A DNA stretch of 64,000 nucleotides from Scytalidium lignicola (lineage: Eukaryota > Ascomycota > Leotiomycetes), in the NCBI GenBank assembly GCA_002812745.2, contig NCSJ02000051.1, forward strand, positions 62,001-126,000, given 5' to 3'. The notes beneath the pieces were generated by a model. The model had not been told where the DNA came from. It ran no database searches and saw nothing but the letters and a program-made list of their open reading frames with translations. The position numbers and the translations under genes were made by a program. Positions 1 through 12,782 of the stretch are shown here, piece by piece; position 1 is the stretch's first letter; each line of letters begins with the position of its first letter.

Positions 1-1182
1 TCTTCCAATGTTCGTTCAACCAAGAAACACAAATAAACGAGGCACCACAGGCAATCTGATATAAGGAATACTGATCTTGGGTTTGATAATACCACCGCAT
101 TGTTGATCTCCATTAGTGAAGGATGGTTCATATTTGAAGAAGTGCAACAGAATCACTGTCATCAATCCTTTTTTCCTCGCAACATGGTGCAGGCTATACA
201 TTGCGCGTCTACTTTGGTTTTCAAAATAGGATCAGGATCTGCTAACAGGAATAAATGAAACTAAACCGAATGCTTTCGGTTAGCAGAAGTGGTGGGGGGG
301 GTTTGATAGTTTAGTTAAAGAACGTTAGCATAAGTTTCTTTAATTGAAAATTCTGGTGGCAATATTTATTGGCCCCTTCTTTGGCAATCCTAGCACTGCA
401 CAGGTAGCATTGGAGTGAAGGTGTAAGATAAATCAGTTTTGCTTTAAGAACATGAATCTATGGAGTTTGTAAAGCTTAGCCTTTAAAATGGCAAAGTCGG
501 ATTACGGATAATAGCTGTTCCAGCTCCTGCTACGAAGAGTTTCGCTCAATATATAATTCTCCTTTTCTCGAATAAATAAATAAATATTATACTGGTCATG
601 TTGCTTTGCTATTATCGTTGTTATGTAACGACCCAGTCAATGAGAAAACTTGCCTTCGATAATATCAGGTCTTATAAAGCGGAAATTGCACTAGACCCTC
701 GTGAGGAATTCCGAGTGCGGCGACACTGGACGTCGTTTCTCTTTTATATTGCCACCTGAGAATGCTGGCTCTTCTTAAAGAGGTGGGAGGCACACGAGGG
801 GATCATGAGGATCGTGAGGGTGTGGGAAATTGACCCACCAGCGGAAATTTTATAAAAATAAGACCTGCATAAAAAGGGGTCGCGTCTTGCCGGTTGTGTG
901 TTGCCGAAACCTGCTTGACGTGGTGATCTACAGATTGATGCGGGGCAATCAGCATCATCAACACATATCATTGATAGATTTGCCTGGTGCACCACACTTG
1001 GCCTGGGCCACAGACTAGCTCCCAAACCAGTAAGTACACGAATTATACAATTTTGTATTTTTTTCGGTGTGTTGGTGTGCCCGTTGCTTCCTTCTCACCT
1101 GGACCTGGGTCATCACCAAAAAGTGTGCCTCCAGAGATATCCATCTATCGACGGTAGCAGTCTGCAGAGGCGGGCGTTGGTT
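1..1182. other. Intergenic, no gene seen
   Basis: AT-rich sequence with no open frame that has coding character, no tRNA-like fold and no repeat array that I can see. A run of eight G occurs near 293-300. The 3' end is presumably the promoter and 5' UTR of the SnoaL-like gene that follows. Confidence 0.5.
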
Positions 1183-2038
1183 ATGTTATATAACATGAAG
1201 GATCTGATCCCCGATCTCCCAGATCTGCATAGCCTTCCACAAGGTTCACGGCCGGAAAGCGCCATCCGTAGCAATGGTCCAGATAATCTCGTCCTTGAAC
1301 GTTACAAACTCCGAGAGCTAGCTGAAGGATGGCCATGCTATCGGTAAGAACCGACACTGTGATTTTTCTTTTTTGCTCACGCCTTATTCTAACCTTGTGC
1401 GGTTGGGGGAAGAACTCGAGACTGACTCGAAACTATCAAACACACACAGTGATGCCTGCGAATGGGAGAATCTCGAAGCCATTTTCCATCCAAATGCCTA
1501 CATCTACACTACCTGGATGGGCAAGACCCGTTATCAAGACTTCATCAAGGTCTCCAAAGCGGATTTCGACAAGGGACACTTCCTAACACATCGATGTCAT
1601 GGTTTAACCAGCGATATATCTCCAAATGGCCTACGAGCCGTGACGAAAATGAAAGCAACAATCACTCAGCGTTTTACCATAGATGGATGTGAAGTTGACG
1701 CCGAGTCTGACTGCCGCTTCTGCTTCTTCTGGGAAAAGGAAACTAAGGGGGATAGAGCTGGCGAATGGAGAGCGAGGTTTGTGAAGCATTGGTACGAGAA
1801 GGATAAGTTGGTGCCAGTGGATCCGAGGATGGTGCCGCGGCTCGATGATGAGAGACTCAAGAAATATCCGTCGGGGTATAGATATTTGGCTTATTGTCAA
1901 GAGTTGTGTATGGGTGTGAAAGTCAAGTTAGATATGCCGGGCCATCGAAGAGAGGCCGCTAGTGTTAACGGCCGGATGCATGATCTCTTGTATTGGCAGT
2001 GTAAAGACTGGGTAGAAGGCAAGATGATGGAAATATAA
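1183..2038 (+). CDS. SnoaL/NTF2-like domain protein
   Basis: Two exons, 1183-1343 and 1450-2038, are joined across a 106-nt intron (GTAAGA donor, CACAG acceptor). Splicing restores the block [17 protein letters not shown], which neither exon carries alone. The product is about 249 residues, or 245 if the second ATG at 1195 is used. Residues roughly 45-160 resemble the fungal SnoaL-like 4 family of small cone-shaped alpha+beta barrels (scytalone dehydratase/polyketide cyclase fold), with the usual [13 protein letters not shown] opening and [17 protein letters not shown] strands. Such proteins act as dehydratases, cyclases or ligand binders. The substrate cannot be read from sequence, and no biosynthetic partner lies next to it. 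The fold assignment is from motif memory; the function is open. Confidence 0.75.
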
Positions 2039-5000
2039 TGCTCGACTCATTTGGTTGGGTGGTTATTCCATACTTGGCTTAAGGGGGACAACTGCCGAGT
2101 ACCCTGTCAACCTTGGCGTCTACTTTTTGCAATGAGGCGAAGAAAACGTTCTAAAGACCGCAAGCAACTAAAGAGTTAATTTTTATAAAGTAATTCAACA
2201 CCGGCAAGGGGAATCTGAAGTATCTGGTTATCTTATTTTATTTCTATTTTTATCAAGCTGAGCGTTATGCTTAAGACGAATTACGAGACAGGATGTCTGT
2301 TCTTATTCAGCTGTTATAGTTCTAACATTTTTTTCGACTTTCATAGTGTTTTAAATCTAACTTGTTAAGTTTTGGGCCTGCTTGCTCATAGATTTACAGT
2401 TTTTAGTTCCAGTGGTTCTTTCTTTTTTGAGTATCTGTTTAGTTTTCGACCCTTGGCTGCCTATTTTCGTGGATCACCATGGTAATGTACTTATATTATA
2501 TCTGTCATTTTCTTCTCTGCCTCTCCTGTAGATCTTCTTATTCTCAAAAATCTTTTCTTTTCTTTCTATTTTCCTAGCATGACTACAATTAGCCGACATC
2601 TCTCCAGCCTTATTTCCTATTTTTTCTAGCTTCTCCCTATATACTCCCTTTCTATCTTCTATCAAGTCGCTGTCAAATATCCATAGCACCCTATATTTCG
2701 TTTTTACGGGGTACTCTTGTCAAATTTCCCACACTATTCAACATTAGCCCTTTTGCCTCTTATGTTTTTAACCCATCTATATATTCACCCTAACTTGTTT
2801 AGCCGAGTAATTCACCAGGACTACTCCCTTCACTATACTACCCCTCAGCCATTATTTGTTGATTGCCTCTTTGTAATCTACAATACTTCCTCAACCATAA
2901 CAGAAGTTGACAAGAACAGATATCATATTACCACACGATAGGTATTTTACACACAATAGAATAGAGCATCCTCTACTTCACGTGGTGTCTATTTACTTAA
3001 CTTCTCGTCCTTTTCCAAAACTTCCTCCGCCAACAACTACACACACTGCACTTTTTCAACAAAATCTTTCACACCGGTCAATATAAGAACGGGCCATTTA
3101 CTGTCGCAAAGCAGGAGATAGAGCTATGTCAGGAAGTTCGAGGTGAGCCCGCGTCCGACGAACAGGTTGTAAATATGGCAATCATTGCTTCGATAAACCA
3201 ACGGCTTGGCCTTCGAATTTTCGCCTGGACACTTCTCCTTCTCAGGGATACTACGGTAAGTTACATAGCTCCAGCTACAATTCCTGTCATCACGAGTATA
3301 ATAAGAATCTCTGTTTGTCACCCCAGCTGAGATACTTGACAGATTTGCCTCTAAGTTTTTTAATAGAATATCTTGAGAGGTAACTTTCTACTGATGGGGG
3401 CAATGCCGCCAAAATATTCCAGCCGTGTTAGTAAAAGAGCAAAGACTTCTGATAGGGCCCTCCAGATTCAACATTAAAAATAAGGTTAGTTATCCTAAAA
3501 CTGTAGTTCTAAAACACTTCTCTAACAGTTGAAAGTGTTAGATGGACTTTTTCAATGATTTTGAAGAGTATGAACTACCTCCTTCTCCATTATCATCTAT
3601 TCTGGAAGATTCTGATGAGCACAAACGACTTTATACAGATAAGAAAGAAGCATTGAAGAAGCTCTCTGGCTAGTTCACAGTTATCGAAAGATAATACTGC
3701 AAAGCTCATCTACCGTTTCAATGAAATGAAAAGCTGAAGAAATCATTGCATCGTCTGATCTTTCTGCAGACCCACAATCTTGGGATCTGAAGAAAAAGAA
3801 AGAGTCGAGTTGACGGCAACCCTTGACACAACATTGATTTCGTCAGGGGCCGGTTTCTTTCTCATATCTTCCGCTATCTTCTTTTGAGAATCTTTATCGG
3901 TATCATCAACATAAGATATCACGTATTTAGCAACCGTGAATTTATTAATCCAGCTTATAATCCATCATCATTATTATAAATCCAAGCGATATATATACCA
4001 ACTTGCTAGTTGAAGTTCAAGTTCTAAAAAATAAAACTCAAGCCTCACTCGAAATCTAGACGCCTTGTCATGGATAGAAACCTATGCCATGCTGAATTTC
4101 GCCTTCCACATCCCACCATTATAAATCTCCAATAATGCTCTAACATCTCCCGATTCCCTAACCATTCAAATAACCGTAGCCTAACTTCAAACCAGGTATA
4201 TGCCGCTATGCCACTCGATTTACATCACGCCTCCTTCAGTCGTTCCTCTCCCGCAGCCCTCGACTCTTACCCCGTCTGCCCATTCGGACTACTAGTATAA
4301 CCAGCCGCTGGAACAGATGAAGGCACGGCGCTGGTCGTCGCTGGTCGGTCCGAGTTGTTGGCTGGACGATAGTTTTGTTCCTCGCCTGCCTTTGCTTGTC
4401 TTCTGCGCTTCACTGCGGAGTGGATAAGGTAAGGGAGACACATCCTTGCGTAGAATGATTGAAGTGATACACTTTCCCTCAAGATGTGGAAAAGGTTTTG
4501 AAGGGATTTATGGTTTTCGGATAAACTTTTGACTTTGTATCGAGAACAGGATGGAGAATATTGAATCGAACTGATAGGAAACGCTTCACTGATAGAAGGA
4601 GATGGGTGGAATTTCAATGAATATTGAATTTAACAGTAAGGAAGGAAGGCTTCTTGTATTTATAATAAACCAGACTAAGAATGGATGCAAACGGAATATT
4701 TTGAGCTGAAAAAAATAAATAAGCACACGCATTCTCACCGTCTAATAAAGTAGGCCATCCTATAGCTAGCGGAGATAACAAATACCGCCGCAGTGATAGC
4801 TTGTTCTTGGCTATCTAGCATCGTATATACTTATTTAAGGAATACTGTACAATTCTCTCGCGTCGATGAGATTGATAGGGTGGAAGCCGATATTAATGAA
4901 AGCCAACGTACAGCATTCCAAAATCGGGGTAGTAGTTCGCACAAAATTACCAGAATAAGCTTTTTGCGGCACCAATTGCTACGCCGCTACTGTGCGCCAC

Positions 5001-5791
5001 GTCTAGAGGAAAACGGCATCTCGAGGCTAGAGGTGGCTCTCGTAAGGTGCATTCAATGCTACTATGGCGCATACAGTATGCCGTGCGAAATTTGATGTCA
5101 GGGACCTCCAGGCACACGTCAAGCTATTCTCTACGTCAGCACAGCCACAAAGTTTATCAAAGAACTTGGTACGGAGTAAAAGGCTCGAAATATTTACGTT
5201 AGAAATGTACCTCCGTATTAATGTGACAAACCAGCTTGGTAGTGGCGGCATGCAGGATGTCAGATATTACAGTGCATCTGCATGAATGCAAAGAAAGATA
5301 AGGCATGATCAGCAGTGCTTGAATGCGTTAAGCTTTAATTCTTATTCGTATAACTACCACAAGTGTGCATGTATGTATACGGCTAGAATGAAGTTGCTCA
5401 AAATACTTTATTGTTGGGAAACAAATTATCTTATTTTGTTTCTCCTTCAGCCGCTGACCTTCGCCCGGTCAAAAGCTTAAGGCTTATTACAGTAATGGTT
5501 TGAAATGCCTGAGAACCGGCTGAAATGTGCACGGGCATTGGCCAATTTCCGATTCTAGAACAGGACCTGCCATGAGGGACGTCGAGGGGTATCTTGATCC
5601 ACCTGCTTATCCTATCGTGAGAGGAGCTGTTGCTATCCCGAGCCTCAGAAAGACTCTGTTGCAAAGATGGTTTGTAGAAGACTATGATACAATTATGTTT
5701 TGTCTATCATTTCTTCAGTCAATCCTGGAAAAACCACAATCCTACCACAGGGTGCGCAATCAATGCTGCCAATTAATTAGTACATTAATTG
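2039..5791. other. Long AT-rich interval, no convincing gene
   Basis: About 3.7 kb of AT-rich DNA with short, stop-interrupted frames. A short frame at 3542-3673 starts MDFFNDFEEYELPPSP and stops after 43 codons; it looks like the N-terminus of a degraded ORF but matches nothing I can name. A minus-strand frame at 4267-4617 (116 codons, Ser/Pro/Ala-rich) has no recognisable domain and I do not support it as a gene. No terminal repeats or target-site duplications were evident by eye. Confidence 0.4.
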
Positions 5792-7249
5792 CTAGGCTTG
5801 CAAAAAGATGAAACTTACCTCTTCCAGAAAATCAGCAGCCAGCTTGGCAGAGCCTTCGGAATTAGCTAGCTCTCCCCTGAAGTACTCTTCCGAGCCTTGG
5901 ATCGCAGTGTTAAGAGCAGCTTCTCCTTTGCTTCTCGCATTCAGCCAGCCCGGTGTTGAATCCCGCTCTTTGTCTTCCCTTTCTCCCGTTTGAGTGCTTC
6001 TGTTCCAATTGGCGTCCAGACCAGCTATGTAAGACTTGAGAAACATATAATAAAGAGCTTCGCAGCTTCGCCGAATGAGTAGTACGTGATTCCGACAATC
6101 ATAATCTGAGTCGAAGGAGGAGGGGGGATCTTCGATTCTAATCCTCTTAGATCCTCCCTGAAAATTTCCAATGAAAAACTGAGGCGAAGGATCTCCAATA
6201 TAACGACTGACGTATTTAAAAAANGTAAAAGTATTCGCCAGCGCAGAGAACACCTAGAATTGGTGTATTATACCCATCCTGATGGTTTACCCAAGCACAT
6301 GCTAGAGAACGTTAGCCAAGATAAGTAATGAGGACACTATTATTTGAAATCGTACCGTCACACTCTGCAATGACCTGTGCTATGAAGTCGAGAAGTTCAA
6401 AATTTGTACCACTCTTTTGCTTCACCTCAATGAAAACGATAGTGATCCCTCCGTACATCTTGAACTGATACTCGATGCGGCCTTTCGTTGTTATTTTCCC
6501 TTCGATGATTGACTCAGGCGTGTTAAAGATCACACCACCGAACATTCCCACGATTTGATTAAAATACTGAGCAAGTTAATATTAAAACGTCAATTCATGG
6601 GCTGTCATTCATACCGCTGATAAATATCTGGCCCTAGCCTCTTCGTTGTTTTGCTTCTCCGTAGTTCCGTACTGTTTCCCTAGCAAATCGATGTCATCGA
6701 TAATCTTTACAAAGGTCTCCTTCAGAAGTCTTGCGTAATGCATTTCAAAGGTTTGGATACCATCAACATCTTTCTGGGGAAGCAGACCTACTCTGGAGGA
6801 GATTTGCTTATACTTCACTCTCGAGAAGTTGAGATTCATATTCTCTCCTTATAATGATCAGTGAACTGTGATTATACAAAAGCTGTTAAGCCAACGAACT
6901 TACTTTTTAATAAGTCTTTCATTTTTTCAAAGCTAAAGTTATATTTTCCCATCAGCTTTAGTAGAGTTAATTCGGGTTCCTTGTCAAAGGCCAATTTCAT
7001 TGTTTCGAAAATCAGCTGGTTATCATTGAGAACTGCGATTAACTCAGCTCCTTCTTGCCCCTTCACATTCTGAGATTGTGAGCTTGCAGAAGGATCTAAG
7101 GATCCAATTATTTCTTCTTCAGCTTTTCGTTTTTTTGAAAGTGTAGATGGGCCAGCACTTTCAATCGTTAGAGAAGTGTTGACATTTTCACCTCTAGAAG
7201 AAGAGCTATCAGAAGTCTCTGCTCTTTTATTAGCGCGTTTTGGCAGCAT
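5792..7249 (-). CDS. Putative PD-(D/E)xK-like fungal protein
   Basis: Four exons: 6904-7249, 6615-6847, 6356-6566 and 5792-6301. The introns are 56, 48 and 54 nt with canonical borders. The product is about 433 residues if the last exon reads through to the stop at 5792; a GTAAGT at 5813-5818 could instead start another intron. The N-terminal third is Ser/Lys-rich with a possible nuclear signal (KKRK). The middle has a conserved block: GMFGGVIFNTPE, then YGGITIVFIEVKQ and FIAQVIAECDACAW. The IEVK after a beta strand resembles the core of the PD-(D/E)xK nuclease superfamily, and the block matches a widespread uncharacterised fungal family. Dropping the N at 6224 is needed to read FYFFKYV. Nuclease activity is inference only. 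Confidence 0.7.
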
Positions 7250-8093
7250 GGTTTCTAGAAAACCTAGATGTAAGTATTCTAAATAGAAGTGATAAATAAA
7301 GATTCTTATTATGCTTGTAATAACAAGAATTGTAGTTAGAGTTATATAGCTTACTTTAGTATTCTCTGAAGATTTAATGAAGTGGATGCGTGTAGTTGTT
7401 GGCGGAGGAAGTTTCTTTCGTCCACCCCTTCTCTATAGCTATACCTTGATAGCAGCCATCGATGTCGGAACTCATCTTATACATTCTCATAGTGTTTTGG
7501 TTGAATTCTGCTGGCTTACGGCCGGCTATAACAACTATATTCTTACTGTATTCAATGATAACTTTAGTGAATGCAAATAGCGAAGCACATTTCTTTGGAC
7601 ATGCTTTTAGTGAATAGAAACCGTGCTGCACCTACTACAAAACCAGTTGAGACTAGCGTCATAATAATTAGGCGTCGTAGTAATCTTATTCAATGGTGTA
7701 TTTTCCGGGTTGGCTTATGGTTTAGAAGATGAGTCTAATTAGTGCCTACGCTACATAAAATCGTCTATGTTATTATTTACTAGTCACTGGCGTAGCACCA
7801 GCCTACAAGCTAGTTGTATGCTCCTCATTGTCCGTTAATCAACATCAGCTCTAGCTTAAGTTGTGTGGCTTGAAAACTTGTCCTGAAATAGTTCTAACCC
7901 CCTACAGCTCTCCTTGTCTGCTTTGGAAGGACATTTAGTGGAATAATGAATCACTTATAGTAGTTGGTCCATAATAGCTACAGCAAAGAAGATATATTAG
8001 ATATTAAATACTACGTCGTCATAATCATGATACAGAACTCAATGTTATTCAAGCAAAAATAGCTTGCCCTTACTTCATAATATATACCTTCAT
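7250..8093. other. Intergenic between two minus-strand genes
   Basis: About 840 nt of AT-rich DNA. A minus-strand open stretch near 7374-7631 lacks an ATG and a recognisable domain, so I do not call it. The region should hold the terminator of the 624-residue gene and the promoter of the IEVK gene. Confidence 0.45.
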
Positions 8094-9969
8094 TCATTCG
8101 AAAAGCACAATCTTATATTTGGACTCCTGTCCAGAAGCCGTTCTAACCCGTATGACAGGTTTTTCCTCTTTTGATGGCGCCTTCTGAACCGAGATCCCAG
8201 CAACCTGCTGGGCAGAGCGGTTATCTGGTTGCTCGATCTCCCTTTTAGCACTGAATGCTTCAGCACTCTTCCTCACACCATGGAACTCTCCTTTCATGAG
8301 AGTAGGAAATAGGCAGAGGCCGTTACCAAAAGTTGTCTCAGCTGCACCATCTAGTACGAATAGATACTTGATATCATATCTCTTGAACTTGAATTTCTCA
8401 GCTTTCTCGTCGTCTATTCCGTCGGCTGCAGACTCAAAGCAATCCCACATGTGTGGGAATGAAATTATGGATCTCACCGTCGCCCAACCTGGCTTGAGAT
8501 TCATATCCTTACATGGACGTGGCACTGAACGGGTATACCAAGATGCTGTATGTCCCCCTTCATTGTGAAATGCCATGATTGGCTTGGATCCCGGCCTGCC
8601 TGTTGTGAAGTAATAGCCCGGTACCGTAGCTCCAACTTGATATTCAATAGAAACAACATTTGGGAGCACACTCAGCACAAAGCGTCTGAAACTGATATCA
8701 TTACAAGGAACATCGCTGTCTTTAATATCATTTTGTTTCTCTGGCTTCCACTGTCTCTCCCGGAGAAGCTTTTTGAATAGTCTTATAAGTTTCGGGTTTT
8801 CAGTTGCTTTGTCTGATGCTTCTGCACCGACTGGAGACCATAAGATTGCTGACTGAGGAACTTGGTCCATTGTAAGAAAGACCCGTCGCATGTCATCCAG
8901 GGTAAATCCTAACTTTGCGAAGACCTTCTCGTAGTTCTCTCCAGAAGGCGGTGCAATTGGGCGTAGATACGAAAGCGAGTTTGCTTTTGCCTCCCACTTC
9001 ATCCTTATAGTCTCGAAGTCTTGATACTCTCTTAGACATTCCAAGAGATATCCAACCATTCCGGTTCGCAAAGATGATAAACATCCCACAAACGCTTCTC
9101 GAGCAATTCTTGTGAGGAGGTTTCTCTTCTTGATTGGATCTTTGACGTCCGCAGCCTTTAACTTATCAGCAACTCCTTGTATGTATATGAGTGATGCTCG
9201 ATGAGACGTTGCGAAAAAAANGCTGATCATTATCAATGATATGAAGTGCCCGCGCTATGGTTTCAGCAGAGTTGTCCGTTAAGATGCGGTCCAGCATTTT
9301 GTATGACATTTCAGTATTCTGACCACCGATACCGTGCTGATAGACAACTGAATCATGAGGGAAAGTGAGTGAAAAATGACACCATACTCCCGTAACTGGC
9401 TTTCCCAGGACTGGTAGATCATCTCTTTTTTTGTTGATCTTCAACTCCTCTCCTACAACCTTATCCTTGAACAATTCCACCACGTTGAGAACAGCTTGTC
9501 TCCAGAATTCAGGAACACCCTCCATATCTGTAGGCCAAAGAAATGGAACCAACGAGCCGTCATTTTCTATCACACAGAGATCTCCATAGTTTCTCATAAA
9601 CTGTCGACATGCTGGACATTCCATTGAGCGTCGGTACTCACTAGGGAGCCCCGATACAAAGGCATCATAGAGGAAATCCGGCTCCTGCGAATCAAATTTG
9701 GTGTGGAAAATTGGGCCATGATTGCATGAAAGCGTTGCTGCATTTGCCTTTGTCACGTCTAGTAGGGGATTGAACAGCTCCTGAGTGACTGGGAGCTTGG
9801 TTTCATCGCTAGAATTTCTCTGGTTGCCTGTGCCACGAGAATCCTCTGTGACTGTAGTAGAGAATGCGGCGTTGGTTACAGGTGTCTCAATGACTTCAAA
9901 GTCATCGTCTATTGCGGCAGAACGCTCTGCCTCAGTCTTTGACCGAATTGGAAGAGACATCTTGACCAA
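8094..9969 (-). CDS. Unrecognised 624-residue fungal protein
   Basis: One uninterrupted coding exon once the N at 9221 (after seven A on the plus strand) is dropped; the frame then passes from HIIDNDQ into FFATSHRASL with no stop. Start MVKMSLPIRSK at 9969, or the second ATG at 9960. The N-terminal ~60 residues are acidic and Ser/Thr-rich. A CNHGPIF element and a MECPACRQFMRNYGD block (a CxxC pair that could bind metal) follow near residues 85-130. The C-terminal half holds a Trp/His-rich stretch (FHNEGGHTASWYTRS, FPHMWDCF). There is no signal peptide or membrane segment. I recognise no family. It lies on the same strand, 844 nt upstream of the IEVK-motif gene. Confidence 0.7.
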
Positions 9970-10643
9970 CCTGAAGTTTCAAGATTATGCTACGAACAAC
10001 ATATATTTCTTGGTGATCTTGAATTAAAAGAAATAGTAAGAGAAGAAAGAAAGCAATCAAATACATATAGGAAACAAGCTTACACTGAAGCGGAAGGAGT
10101 CATCGACTTTGCCTGAGTCATCGGGGAATTTAACAAAGCATCGGACGATTGGTGAATTTCACAAGGGTCGATTATGTTGTATACCAAGCCACACTCCTGT
10201 GATTCTGTCTTGCCATAGGTCGGCCGCTTGAGCGGCGCAATCGAGAAGTTGGGGAGCTGCTAGTTCCGGATAAGTGCTGCGATAGCACTCTAGGAGTCAT
10301 GACCGAGCGCCTTATCTATCATACCTGCACCCTTGACAGCGGTCTGTTATGGCCTCAGCTGAAAAGTACTCTCCACACTAGAAAACCTTATTCATACAAC
10401 TTCTGATTACGCAGAAGCCTTGGATGATACAAAAANGTTATTTTAGTAAAGAGTAAAAAAANGACCGTTGCCAGAGAAGATACCATATCTAAAGGCTCAT
10501 TCCCACTTATATCAATCCTGGTAGCATTTACCTAAGTCCACTTAGAATCGGAGTCCCCTCTGGATATCATAATTGTCTTTTCCATTATTACTTAGAAACT
10601 AATTACTAGATCGATATAACTAGATTGTAAATATTCCCTCTTC
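9970..10643. other. Intergenic, two N positions
   Basis: About 670 nt upstream of the 624-residue gene and downstream of the MFS transporter. It contains N at 10436 and 10462, each after a run of A. No gene or RNA was recognised. Confidence 0.5.
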
Positions 10644-12782
10644 CTAATGAATAATAACAGCAACATGATCATCCATGTACTTGCTAATATCACCAAGGAA
10701 ACACGCAGCAATAATAGACACAGCACCAAACGCAATACTAGCGTAATAAACATACGGATACGCATGGGCATAGCTTTCCTGTCCGGCCCTAACAATATCA
10801 TTCCAAATCGTCACATTCCCATCAACGCCTGGTAAATGCAAGATCGGGTCAAGGAGCGAAGCACCCGTGAGTTCTGCAGCTTCTGTAATGACTTGTACGT
10901 CAAATATATCGTTCCTATAGCAAGCTAGTGCGATATTCACGGAGAGCACAGGTACGAATTTGTTGTAGAAGACGTTGTAGTAAGTTGTATACCCGATTGC
11001 TCCACCCACAACACGGACTGCGAGGGTTAGGGCTGCAACAGTAGCGATTAGATCGTCAGGACAGATGATGGTTGTTATGATTGACGCTGGGACGACGATG
11101 CCACCGATGCCTAAGGGTCAGGTTGTCAGTTCATAATCCCCATATCTAAGGGCCCGTGGAAAAACTTACCAAGTCCTGCCACAACGAGGATACCATAGAC
11201 TGCGTGGAGATTATCTATTCTGGCAGCAGCAAGCGCACCACAGCCGGCAGTCATCATGCAAGAAGCGCCGATCATAAGCCACTTATTCCCACCGCGGAAT
11301 ACAGACAAGAGCCAGAGAGTCACGCATGCACCAGCCAAAATTGAGAATCCAATAGGCAGGCCACGGATTCCGACGCCAACAGGATCGTGGCCATATACGT
11401 TGAAAGCCTGCGTTGGCCAAAAGAGGAGTACAGAGAAAAAGTTTGCACCAGAGATGAACGTGATGATCAGTGTGAGTGCCAGAATTCTTGGGTCCTTCTT
11501 CAAACGTCTTGGGAACATTGGGTACTTTGCTCCATAGGCTTCCCAGAAAAAGAAGCCTATGAGGAGGAATGCTCCTAGTAGAAGAGGGACTAGGACATGA
11601 GCGGATGACCATTTATACTATAAAGTGCAGTTTAGATTAACATGGCTAGCATTTATTTAAGGAGTAAAGCAAAAAGGCATACCTGATAGCCTCCCCACAG
11701 TAAGCCTGCAACGAATAAGATTAAACCAACAATCGACAGGAATCCTCCAACGAAATCGATCTGCTGGATTATCTCTCTCCGCGTTAGGCCACTAGAGTTG
11801 ACTCTCGGTGGAGGGAAGTAGAAAATAAGAGTGGCAACGAATCCAACAAAGGCCCAGAGAGCGCAGAAGAGGCCGACATAGCGCCAATCCGAATGATACG
11901 CTATAAGCTGAGCCCAGAGCACTGATGGACAGAATGGTATGATTGTGAATATCAAGACGGCAACATATTTACCCCTCTTTGCAGTCGGCGCCAGTTCAGA
12001 TGTTGCAGCGAGTGCCGTTAACTCGTTGATGCCCGCACCAACTCCTGCAATTGCCATTCCAGCTATATCCAGTTAGTTGAAAAGAACAACTAAACTTGTA
12101 TTGTTTTCTGAAAATTTATTTATTAAAAAAACATACCGATAAATATATTCATGGAATGTGCAGTTGAGCATACAATCATGCCGATTATGATAAAGAGAGC
12201 TCCAGATAATGCAACATATCTTCGGCCAAGCAAGTCGGACAAGGCTCCAACGAATGGACATATAGCTGCTAAACCTATTAGGTTCGCAAGTACGAACCAG
12301 ACCCATCGATCTGTTCCTCCAAGCTCTCCATATATATATGGTGGAATGCCGCCTAAGCAGATAATGTTACCCAAAGGGCCTTGTGTTGACAAGGCGACTT
12401 ACCAAAAAGATAGACGGGGATCTGTGATGCAGTCCATAGGAAAGCCATTGCGATTAACGACATTAATCTGTGCATGGTCATCTATAACAGCCATAAGCAT
12501 AGAGCCAATGAGTTAAAACAAGGGAGTTGAACACACAGGAGGCTCATGATCGTGATCCTCATCATCGCCATAGGTTCGCAACCCATCTTTCTCATAGTAG
12601 TGAGGATTGGGAACTCGCGAAACAGTTCTGATGACCTCGAGATGTTCAGTGGTTCCTGGAGCACCAGAAGATTCTTTGTCGGACGATGAATGTGCCGGTG
12701 AGTTATCAGATGCAGCAGCTGCTGCAGGTAGTGGAGGCATTGCCTCCTTGTCTGCGTGATCCATGGTGTCGAAGGTGCGCAA
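10644..12782 (-). CDS. TRI12-type MFS efflux transporter
   Basis: Six exons: 12537-12782, 12403-12481, 12137-12352, 11683-12062, 11170-11617 and 10644-11110. The introns are 50-74 nt and all phases agree, giving 611 residues (605 from the ATG at 12764). After an acidic, Ser-rich cytosolic N-terminus come the family blocks SQIPVYLFGGIPPYIYGELG, FVGALSDLLGRRYVA (MFS A motif), GVGAGINELTALAATSELAPTAKRG, WPTQAFNVYGHDPVGVG and GIGGIVVPASIITTIICPDD, and a final helix before DDHVAVIIH. This matches the fungal trichothecene efflux pump family, an MFS branch of about 12-14 helices in the plasma membrane. No trichothecene genes are nearby, so the cargo is unknown; many members are general toxin or drug exporters. 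Confidence 0.92.

Noticed and set aside
4267..4617. 116-codon minus-strand frame
   Set aside because: No domain, low-complexity Ser/Pro/Ala content and no splice or context support.
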